DNA from: Paraburkholderia lacunae
GTDB taxonomy: Bacteria > Pseudomonadota > Gammaproteobacteria > Burkholderiales > Burkholderiaceae
NCBI RefSeq assembly: GCF_003353175.1
Contig: NZ_QHKS01000018.1
Coordinates: 1-64,000, forward strand
Length of the DNA: 64,000 bases
Direction of reading: 5' to 3'
The notes under the pieces are model-generated. The model was given only the letters and a program-made list of their open reading frames with translations, was not told the DNA's origin and ran no database searches. The position numbers and the translations under genes were made by a program. How positions within the stretch are numbered: the stretch's first letter is position 1; every line of letters starts with the position of its first letter. Positions 1 through 6,861 of the stretch are shown here, one piece after another.

Positions 1-45
1 CAGATCTACAACCAGGAACGACCGCATCATTCTTTAAAATACAGA

Positions 46-73
46 ACGCCCGATGAAGTTCATCGGGCGTTTC
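46..73. terminator. Bidirectional rho-independent-type terminator
   Basis: A perfect 10-bp stem (46-55 with 61-70) and a 5-nt loop, followed by TTT on the plus strand and a looser T-rich stretch on the minus strand. It can end a plus-strand gene lying before the window and the minus-strand DD-endopeptidase gene. The remaining bases 74-184 hold no recognisable gene. Confidence 0.7.
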
Positions 74-184
74 TAACCGCGAACAGCGGTGCGTAGGTGT
101 CAACCTATGTCAGGACGGGTCAGCTGCTTGCTTCCCTGAGCACCAGTCCGAAAACCGGCTGCCGGAGAGATGCTTCGGATTGCT

Positions 185-1369
185 TCAGGTGCCCGCACCG
201 CCGGCATCGGCGCTGGTGATGCGCGGCTGATCGCCGCCGTTATCGAGCCACGTCCGCAGACGCGTGGCGTCCGCGAAGCGCGAGTACTTACCCGACGAGT
301 CGAGCAGCACCATGATCATCGGACGGCCATGAATGGTCGCCTGCATCACGAGGCACTCGCCTGCTTCGTTGATGAAACCGGTCTTTTGCAGACCGATGTC
401 CCACGTCGGATTGCGCACCAGTGCGTTGGTGCTGTTGTACGCCAGCGTACGCTTGCCGGTGTACACCTCATAGCTGCGGTCGGTCGAGAACTTGCGGATC
501 ACCGGATACTGATACGCGGCGTTGACCATCTTCACGAGGTCGCGCGCGCTCGACACGTTCTGGCTCGTCAAGCCAGTGGGGTTTTCGAAGTGCGTGTCGG
601 TCATGCCGAGCTGTTTGGCTTTCGCGTTCATCGCCGCGAGGAACGCCGGACGGCCGCCCGGAAAATAACGCGACAAAGCCGCAGCAGCGCGGTTTTCCGA
701 CGCCATCAATGCGATGTGCAGCATGTCTTCGCGCGAGAGCACGGAGCCTACCGACAGGCGCGAGCCGGTGTTCTTCTCGTAGTCGCGGTCTTCATCCGTG
801 ACCTCGATCTGGTCGGTCATCAGCTCCTTCGAGTCGAGCACCACCATCGCGGTCATCAGCTTGGTGATCGAGGCGATCGGCACCACGGCGCGCGAGTTCT
901 TGTCGAAGAGCGATTCGCCGGTGTTCTGGTCGATCACGTACGCCACGCTCGAACGCAACATTAGCGCGTCAGGCGTGTCGTGCAGACCGAACGCCTGGCC
1001 GACGCTCGGCTGGCGCGGTTCGTACGCGACACGACGCATCACCGAGTGATGGCGTCCGTTCGTCGTGTACGTCACGCGCTTGCGCTTGACGCTTGCGCGC
1101 GGCGCGTCGTCATCAGCGGCGACGGGCTGTGCAGCTGCGCTGTTGCCGGCCTTCAACGACTTGCTCGACACCTTGGCGGTGGCGGCTGCCGGCTTCTTGC
1201 CTGCTTTCGCGTGTTTAGGGGATTGTGCAGTTGCGGCGGGCGTTGCGGCATAAGCAGTCACAGGTGTGGCGAACGCCGCCGCGATGACCATGGAGGCGGC
1301 CACCGACAGAGCGGTGCTGCGGGCCGCGCCGTGGATCACTTTTAGCGACGAAAACATGTCGGTTTTCAT
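185..1369 (-). CDS. pbpG: D-alanyl-D-alanine endopeptidase (PBP7/8 type, peptidase S11)
   Basis: A periplasmic low-molecular-weight penicillin-binding protein expected to cleave D-Ala-mDAP cross-links in peptidoglycan. The 394-aa product starts with a signal peptide (hydrophobic 18-36, AYA cleavage region near 41). A basic, Ala/Lys-rich linker of about 80 residues follows, then the S11 catalytic domain. All three active-site motifs are present: SxxK at S167-K170 (SITK), SEN at 224-226 and KTG at 329-331. The family is usually about 310 aa, so the extra length is the linker. The ATG at 1369 has only a weak ribosome site; ATG at codon 5 is an alternative. It appears monocistronic. PBP7/PbpG is preferred over a DacA-type carboxypeptidase because the C-terminal membrane-anchoring domain is missing. 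Confidence 0.88.
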   Translation of the reverse strand: MKTDMFSSLKVIHGAARSTALSVAASMVIAAAFATPVTAYAATPAATAQSPKHAKAGKKPAAATAKVSSKSLKAGNSAAAQPVAADDDAPRASVKRKRVTYTTNGRHHSVMRRVAYEPRQPSVGQAFGLHDTPDALMLRSSVAYVIDQNTGESLFDKNSRAVVPIASITKLMTAMVVLDSKELMTDQIEVTDEDRDYEKNTGSRLSVGSVLSREDMLHIALMASENRAAAALSRYFPGGRPAFLAAMNAKAKQLGMTDTHFENPTGLTSQNVSSARDLVKMVNAAYQYPVIRKFSTDRSYEVYTGKRTLAYNSTNALVRNPTWDIGLQKTGFINEAGECLVMQATIHGRPMIMVLLDSSGKYSRFADATRLRTWLDNGGDQPRITSADAGGAGT

Positions 1370-2001
1370 TGGTGTTCGTTAGGGAGCGGCGAGAGGTTTC
1401 CGCAAGTGTAGTAAAACAACGAAAAATTAGCAATTTTAAGCACTTATACGTGCTCCTTAAACCGGATTGTAAGCTCCGATCGCAAAAACACGAATAAGTG
1501 CTGCGCGTCGATCGAAAAAAACGATCGCCGCGCGTCTCGTCTCGCCGCCGCTATCCGTCGGAATCGACGCGATTCTTTCAGCATAACGGCAATTTCGAGA
1601 CAACCTTGATCAGGGGAAATACGGTCTGAGCGCGAACCTGCGAAGCGTGGCCCGCGCAGCGGAACATTGCCGGGGACTCGCCACAGGTTGTTAAATACCT
1701 GCTGGAAACCAGCCAACGCGCATTCGACCGGCGTAGAACATTAACGTTCCGTGACGCTTTCCGGTTTACACCGAATGGGCAGCGGCGCGAATTTTTGTCC
1801 CCCGGAGAGGGCGCTGCGCCCGCCTCCACGCTCACGAGCGCCGACCAGAATCCGCCCCTTTTTCGGTAAAAAATACGGTTTCTTTGCGCACCAGCGCGGT
1901 GCGAAAGTTAAATTGACCTGCGTCATACGGATGTCATGCATGCCGCATAACGTACTGTTTTATAAGCATTTTTTTAATTTGGTGCAACGCACAAAAAACA
2001 C
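1370..2001. other. Intergenic region, no gene seen
   Basis: A 630-bp stretch between divergent pbpG and the phasin gene. It is more AT-rich than its surroundings near both ends. Short open frames on both strands lack family features and ribosome sites. A small GC hairpin (1809-1821) has no T-run. I see no RNA gene. Confidence 0.6.
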
Positions 2002-2029
2002 TTGACATTCCCCGCCGTCATCCTAAAAT
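2002..2029 (+). promoter_or_regulatory. Sigma-70 promoter of the phasin gene
   Basis: TTGACA (2002-2007), a 16-bp spacer and TAAAAT (2024-2029): a near-consensus promoter, one of the best in the window. Predicted start near 2036, giving a leader of about 108 nt before the phasin ATG. Confidence 0.8.
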
Positions 2030-2042
2030 GGGAACCATTGCT

Positions 2043-2126
2043 GCGATGCACAAACATCGCGGTGCGGAGGAGACGAATTGATGCGTCTCGCCATCAACCC
2101 AATACGGTCCGCACAGACAGACCGTA
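2043..2126 (+). promoter_or_regulatory. Structured phasin mRNA leader (three hairpins)
   Basis: Three perfect 6-bp inverted repeats follow one another in the leader: 2043-2048/2055-2060, 2070-2075/2084-2089 and 2103-2108/2121-2126. The last ends 4 nt before the AGGAG ribosome site (2131-2135). None has a T-run, so these are leader structures rather than terminators. Confidence 0.5.
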
Positions 2127-2143
2127 ATCCAGGAGCGTAAACC

Positions 2144-2716
2144 ATGACTCTGCTGACCCCTGAGCAATTCGCCGCAGCCCAGAAAGCCAACTTTGAAACG
2201 TTGTTCGGCCTGACGACCAAAGCATTTGAAGGCGTCGAAAAGCTGGTTGAACTGAACCTGCAAGTCGTGAAGTCAACGCTCGCGGAAAGCCAGGAAAACG
2301 CACAACGTGCATTGTCGGTGAAGGACGCGCAGGAACTGCTGGCGCTGCAAGCCAGCCTCGCGCAGCCGGTGGCCGAGAAGGCACTGTCGTACGGTCGTCA
2401 CGTGTATGAAATCGTTTCGGCTACGCAAGGTGAATTCACCCGCGTTGCTGAAGCGCAATTCGAAGAGCAGAACCGCAAGGTTCAATCGCTCGTCGAAAAC
2501 GTTGCCAAGAATGCACCGGCTGGCTCGGAAACCGCAGTCGCCGTGATGAAGTCGGCTATCACCGCTGCCAACACCACGTACGAAACGGTCCACAAGGCGA
2601 CCAAGCAAGCTGTCGAAATCGCCGAAAGCAACTTCAATGCAGCCGCTACGGCCGCATCGAAGGCAGCATCGCAAGCTGCGGCGCAAGCATCGCGCTCGAC
2701 CAAGAAGGCGGTCTAA
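2144..2716 (+). CDS. phaP: Phasin family protein (PHA granule-associated)
   Basis: A small amphipathic protein that coats polyhydroxyalkanoate granules in the cytoplasm. The 190-aa product begins MTLLTPEQFAAAQKANFETL, the pattern typical of Burkholderiales phasins. It is almost wholly helical, with heptad-like Ala, Val and Leu spacing, and ends in an Ala/Ser/Lys-rich tail (about 155-190) like those that bind granules or nucleic acid. There is no signal peptide or membrane segment. AGGAG lies 8 nt before the ATG. The strong promoter, structured leader and own terminator fit an abundant single-gene transcript. Confidence 0.9.
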   Translation: MTLLTPEQFAAAQKANFETLFGLTTKAFEGVEKLVELNLQVVKSTLAESQENAQRALSVKDAQELLALQASLAQPVAEKALSYGRHVYEIVSATQGEFTRVAEAQFEEQNRKVQSLVENVAKNAPAGSETAVAVMKSAITAANTTYETVHKATKQAVEIAESNFNAAATAASKAASQAAAQASRSTKKAV

Positions 2717-2824
2717 GGTTCAACAACGAGCCGGCCTCGCGCCAAACAGGGCCGGCGGTATCGAAAGCAACAGCGCCGTGCGGTGCCGCGTAGCCTTACG
2801 CCGCGCCGCACGGCCGAACGCTCC

Positions 2825-2874
2825 GATACGTTGAACAGCGTATCGTTTGCCCGGCGAAGGCCGGGATTTTTTTT
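2825..2874 (+). terminator. Phasin rho-independent terminator
   Basis: Stem CCCGGC/GCCGGG (2850-2855 with 2860-2865), a GAAG loop and a run of eight T (2867-2874). A further 6-bp hairpin precedes it (2825-2830/2839-2844). Confidence 0.85.
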
Positions 2875-2957
2875 CCCGCGGCTTGCTGCGTTTTACGCGG
2901 GTTGCCGCGAGTTCCATGCCCCAACCGGTAAACGCTCTGCTCTGCTTGCTGCAATAA

Positions 2958-2994
2958 AAAAACGGCGCATCCCTTTACAGGATGCGCCGTTTTT
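2958..2994. terminator. Terminator of the pyruvate dehydrogenase operon (bidirectional)
   Basis: A 15-bp perfect inverted repeat (2958-2972/2980-2994) with A-run and T-run flanks and a 7-nt loop. It lies just past the lpdA stop on the minus strand and can also back up the phasin terminator. Confidence 0.85.
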
Positions 2995-3046
2995 CTTTGA
3001 TACCGGCTTCTGGAAGACCGTTCAAATGCGAACGGCCCCTTCAGCG

Positions 3047-4819
3047 TTACTTCTTTTTCTGCGGCGGCAAGTCGGTGCAGACGCCTTCATACAACTCGGC
3101 GGCCATACCGATCGATTCGCCGAGCGTCGGATGCGGATGAATCGTCTTACCGATATCCGTTGCGTCCGCACCCATTTCGACCGCAAGGCAGATTTCGCTA
3201 ATCAGATCGCCGGCATTCAGACCGACGATTCCGCCGCCGATCACGCGATGCGTTTCTTCGTCGAAGATCAGCTTGGTGAAGCCTTCATCGCGGCCGTTGG
3301 CGATTGCGCGGCCTGACGCGGCCCACGGGAACACGGCCTTGCCGTACTTGATGCCTTCGGCCTTCAACTCGTCTTCCGTCCTGCCGGCCCATGCCACTTC
3401 AGGATCGGTGTAGGCCACCGACGGAATCTGCAGCGCGTCGAAGTACGCCTTTTCGCCATGTGCGACTTCGGCGGCCACGTGAGCTTCATGCACAGCTTTG
3501 TGCGCGAGCATCGGCTGACCGACGATATCGCCGATTGCGAAGATGTGCGGCACGTTCGTGCGCATCTGCTTGTCGACGTCGATGAAGCCGCGATCCGTGA
3601 CCGCGACACCGGCCTTGTCCGCGCCGATCTTCTTGCCGTTCGGCGAGCGGCCGACAGCGACCAGCACGAGGTCGTAGCGTTGCGCTTCGGCCGGGGCCTG
3701 TTCACCTTCGAACGACACGTAGATGCCGTCTTCCTTCGCCTCAGCCGCGGTGGTTTTGGTCTTCAGCATGACGTTGGCAAAACGCTTGCTGTTGTACTTC
3801 TGCCAGACCTTGACCAGATCGCGATCTGCACCGGTCATCAGACCGTCGAGCATTTCGACCACTTCGATCTGCGCGCCGAGCGTTGCATACACCGTTGCCA
3901 TTTCGAGGCCGATGATGCCGCCGCCGATCACGAGCATGCGTTGCGGGATCTGGCGCAGTTCGAGCGCGCCGGTCGAATCGACCACGCGCGGATCTTCCGG
4001 CATGAACGGCAGCTTCACCGCTTCCGAGCCCGCCGCGATGATGGCCTGCTTGAACTTGACGACCTTCTTGCCGCCCTCGGTCTGCACTTCCATGTGATAC
4101 GGATCGACGAACGCGCCGGTGCCCGTCACGACTTCGACCTTGCGCATCTTCGCCATGCCGGCGAGACCGCCGGTGAGCTTCTTGACGACGCTCGACTTGA
4201 AGTCGCGCAGCTTGTCGATGTCGATTTGCGGCTTGGCGAACGTGATGCCGTGCGCGCCGAGCGCTTCGGCTTCGTCGATCACGAGGGCCGTGTGCAGAAG
4301 CGCCTTCGATGGGATACAGCCGACGTTCAGACAGACGCCGCCAAGCGTCGCATAGCGTTCGACCAGCACCGTCTTCATGCCGAGGTCGGCCGAGCGGAAT
4401 GCAGCGGAGTAACCGCCGGGACCCGACCCCAGCACGAGCATGTCGCACTCGATGTCGACGCTGCCGGAGAAACTACCGGCCTGCGGTGCGGGCGCGGCGG
4501 CCCTGGGTGCCGGCGCTGCCGCAGCTTGCGGTGCCGCTTGAGCGGGTGCCTTCTCCGGTGCTTTAGCCGGAGCTGCATCCGCTGACGTTTCGACGAGCGC
4601 GATGATCGTGCCTTCCGAGACTTTGTCGCCGGCTTTGACGCGGACTTCCTTGACGGTGCCGGCGATATCGCTCGGCACTTCGATGGAGGCCTTATCGGAC
4701 TCGAGCGTCATCAGCGCCTGTTCGTTCTCGATGACGTCGCCCGGTTTGATATTGACTTCGACGACATCGACGTCTTTGAAGTCACCGATATCCGGCACTT
4801 TTACTTCGACGAGACTCAT
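3047..4819 (-). CDS. lpdA: Dihydrolipoyl dehydrogenase (E3) with N-terminal lipoyl domain
   Basis: The FAD enzyme that reoxidises dihydrolipoamide of the pyruvate dehydrogenase complex with NAD+. The 590-aa product has a lipoyl domain (1-75, lipoylated Lys43 in an SDKA motif), an Ala/Pro-rich hinge (about 76-115) and a class I disulfide oxidoreductase. The latter shows the FAD motif GSGPGG (131-136), redox cysteines Cys163/Cys168 (GGVCLNVGC), a second dinucleotide fold (GGGIIGLEMA) and the C-terminal HPHPTLGE motif with the catalytic His. An E3 with its own lipoyl domain is known from Neisseria and Burkholderiales. The ATG at 4819 is chosen over an earlier in-frame start because AAGGGGA lies 6 nt upstream and the lipoyl domain begins there. 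Last gene of the operon. Confidence 0.95.
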   Translation of the reverse strand: MSLVEVKVPDIGDFKDVDVVEVNIKPGDVIENEQALMTLESDKASIEVPSDIAGTVKEVRVKAGDKVSEGTIIALVETSADAAPAKAPEKAPAQAAPQAAAAPAPRAAAPAPQAGSFSGSVDIECDMLVLGSGPGGYSAAFRSADLGMKTVLVERYATLGGVCLNVGCIPSKALLHTALVIDEAEALGAHGITFAKPQIDIDKLRDFKSSVVKKLTGGLAGMAKMRKVEVVTGTGAFVDPYHMEVQTEGGKKVVKFKQAIIAAGSEAVKLPFMPEDPRVVDSTGALELRQIPQRMLVIGGGIIGLEMATVYATLGAQIEVVEMLDGLMTGADRDLVKVWQKYNSKRFANVMLKTKTTAAEAKEDGIYVSFEGEQAPAEAQRYDLVLVAVGRSPNGKKIGADKAGVAVTDRGFIDVDKQMRTNVPHIFAIGDIVGQPMLAHKAVHEAHVAAEVAHGEKAYFDALQIPSVAYTDPEVAWAGRTEDELKAEGIKYGKAVFPWAASGRAIANGRDEGFTKLIFDEETHRVIGGGIVGLNAGDLISEICLAVEMGADATDIGKTIHPHPTLGESIGMAAELYEGVCTDLPPQKKK

Positions 4820-4960
4820 AGTGTCCCCTTCTCTTATTGATCGTTGATGAAGCGAAGAACCGGAGAACAATCAGCCTGAAAGCTGGCGGCGCGCCGAACA
4901 GAATCAGCCTTTGCCGTGCGCCGAAGGACACCCCGCGGGAACTACCCTTGGAGTGCGCGC

Positions 4961-5022
4961 CTTTCTTTGCCTACTTTTCTTCGGCAAGGCAAAGAAAAGT
5001 AGGTGTCGCCCCGCACCGGGGC
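4961..5022. repeat. Palindromic intergenic element between lpdA and aceF
   Basis: A perfect 12-bp inverted repeat, CCTACTTTTCTT (4970-4981) and AAGAAAAGTAGG (4992-5003), is followed at once by a GC hairpin GCCCC/GGGGC (5008-5012/5018-5022). This compound of a CTTTCTTTG-type palindrome plus a C-rich hairpin resembles short dispersed repeats I recall from Burkholderia intergenic regions. It sits in the 300-bp aceF-lpdA gap (4820-5119), which holds no gene. Confidence 0.55.
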
Positions 5023-5119
5023 AACGCCAACAGACCGATAAGAAAGCAGGTTCAACGAAGAGACGCGGATAAGCCATTAACAAAAAAAGCGATCCGCGCC
5101 GCAGGCAATCATCAAAAGA

Positions 5120-6775
5120 TCAAAGAATCACACGCCGAAAATCGGCAAGAATCGACCCAAGGTACGCATTGAAGCGCGCCGCTTCCGCCCCATCGATCAC
5201 GCGATGGTCATACGACAAAGACAGCGGCAACATCAAGCGCGGCACAAACTGCTTCCCGTCCCACACCGGCTTCATCGCGCCGCGCGACAAACCGAGAATG
5301 GCGACTTCAGGCGCATTGATAATCGGCGTGAAGTTCGTGCCGCCAATCCCACCCAGCGAAGAAATCGAGAAGCAACCGCCTTGCATCTGGTCCGGCTTCA
5401 GCTTGCCTTCGCGCGCCGCCTTCGACAGATCGGTCATTTCTCTCGCGATCTCGACCAGACCCTTCTTGTCCGCGTCGCGAATCACCGGAACCACCAGGCC
5501 GTTCGGCGTATCGGCAGCAAAGCCCACGTGGTAGTACTGCTTGAACACGAGGTTGTCGCCGTCGAGGCTGGCGTTAAACGTCGGGAATTTCTTCAGGGCG
5601 GACACGACAGCCTTGATGACGAACGCCAGCATCGTGATCTTCACGCCGGCCTTTTCGTTTTCCTTGTTCAACTGCACGCGCAGTGCTTCGAGTTCGGTGA
5701 TGTCCGCTTCGTCGTTGTTCGTGACGTGCGGAATCATGACCCAGTTGCGATGCAGATTCGCGCCCGAAATCTTCTTGATGCGCGACAGCGGCTTCGGATC
5801 GATCGGGCCGAACTTGGTGAAGTCGACCTTCGGCCACGGCAGCAGGTTCAACTCGCCGCCAGCCGCGGCAGGTGCAGCCGCGGCTGCCGGAGCAGCACGC
5901 TGGCCGGTCATGACGCCCTTGATGAAGGCAGTCACGTCCGCTTGCGTGATACGGCCCTTCGGACCCGTGCCCTGCACTTGCGTCACATCGACGCCGAGTT
6001 CGCGCGCGAACTTGCGCACGGACGGCGAGGCATGGCTCGAATGCCGCGCGCCGCCTTCGCCGGCCGGAATCACCGGCGCTAGCGCAAGCGCCGACGGCGA
6101 CGCCGGAGCGGGCGACGGTGCAGCCGGCGCATCCGACGGCTTCTCGACGGTTTCCTGCTTCGGCGCGGGAGCCAGCGCAGCCGCGCCACCTTCGGCCTCC
6201 ACCACGACGATCACCGAGCCTTCCGACACGGTATCGCCCACCTTGACCTTCAATTCCTTGACGACGCCCGCGGCCGTGCTCGGCACGTCCATGGTCGCCT
6301 TGTCGGATTCGAGCGTCACGAGCGACTGCTCTTTCTCGACACGATCGCCGACCTTCACCGCGACTTCGATCACGGGAATATCTTTGTAGTCGCCGATATC
6401 CGGCACTTTGACTTCTTGCAGACCGCCGCCGCTTGCAGCCGACGCCGGGGCGGGCGCAGCAGCAGCAGCCGGCGCGGGAGCCGGTGCGGCAGCAGGCGCC
6501 GGGGCCGGTGCGGGCGAAGCAGCGGCACCGCCTGCAGCTCCATCCAGCACGACGATCAGCGAGCCTTCCGACACGTTGTCGCCAACCTTGACCCTCACTT
6601 CCTTGACGACGCCCGCAGCTGAGCTCGGCACGTCCATGGTCGCCTTGTCGGACTCCAGCGTCACGAGCGACTGCTCTTTCTCGACGGTATCACCCGCCTT
6701 CACCAGCACCTCGATCACAGGGATGTCCTTGTAATCGCCGATGTCCGGCACCTTGACTTCGATCGCTTGACTCAT
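5120..6775 (-). CDS. aceF: Dihydrolipoyllysine-residue acetyltransferase (E2 of pyruvate dehydrogenase)
   Basis: The E2 core transfers the acetyl group from lipoamide to CoA. The 551-aa product has two lipoyl domains (about 1-76 with Lys44; about 120-193 with Lys159) joined by Ala/Pro linkers. A peripheral subunit-binding domain follows (about 249-285, HASPSVRKFAREL). The catalytic acyltransferase domain ends with HRVIDG at 524-529, holding the active-site His and Asp. AGGAGA precedes the ATG at 6775. It is the middle gene of aceE-aceF-lpdA, 86 bp after aceE and 300 bp before lpdA. Both gaps contain inverted repeats. Confidence 0.96.
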   Translation of the reverse strand: MSQAIEVKVPDIGDYKDIPVIEVLVKAGDTVEKEQSLVTLESDKATMDVPSSAAGVVKEVRVKVGDNVSEGSLIVVLDGAAGGAAASPAPAPAPAAAPAPAPAAAAAPAPASAASGGGLQEVKVPDIGDYKDIPVIEVAVKVGDRVEKEQSLVTLESDKATMDVPSTAAGVVKELKVKVGDTVSEGSVIVVVEAEGGAAALAPAPKQETVEKPSDAPAAPSPAPASPSALALAPVIPAGEGGARHSSHASPSVRKFARELGVDVTQVQGTGPKGRITQADVTAFIKGVMTGQRAAPAAAAAPAAAGGELNLLPWPKVDFTKFGPIDPKPLSRIKKISGANLHRNWVMIPHVTNNDEADITELEALRVQLNKENEKAGVKITMLAFVIKAVVSALKKFPTFNASLDGDNLVFKQYYHVGFAADTPNGLVVPVIRDADKKGLVEIAREMTDLSKAAREGKLKPDQMQGGCFSISSLGGIGGTNFTPIINAPEVAILGLSRGAMKPVWDGKQFVPRLMLPLSLSYDHRVIDGAEAARFNAYLGSILADFRRVIL

Positions 6776-6789
6776 TGTTAGTGTCTCCT

Positions 6790-6829
6790 GGGCCGCGCAC
6801 GCGGCCCGCCCCTGACAATCAGGGGCGGG
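6790..6829 (-). promoter_or_regulatory. Overlapping hairpins before the aceF ribosome site
   Basis: Two inverted repeats share bases 6805-6807. One is an 11-bp perfect stem (6805-6815/6819-6829, loop CAA). The other is GGGCCGCG/CGCGGCCC (6790-6797/6800-6807), ending next to the AGGAGA ribosome site (6784-6789 on the minus strand). They cannot both form fully. No T-run follows either, so they look like mRNA processing or translation-control structures rather than a terminator. Confidence 0.5.
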
Positions 6830-6861
6830 CGCGCACGCCGTGGCACACGGGGAATGATGCC

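Noticed and set aside
3458..4585. Long plus-strand frames opposite lpdA and aceF
   Set aside because: Mirror images of lipoyl/E3 coding sequence, without ribosome sites or family features.
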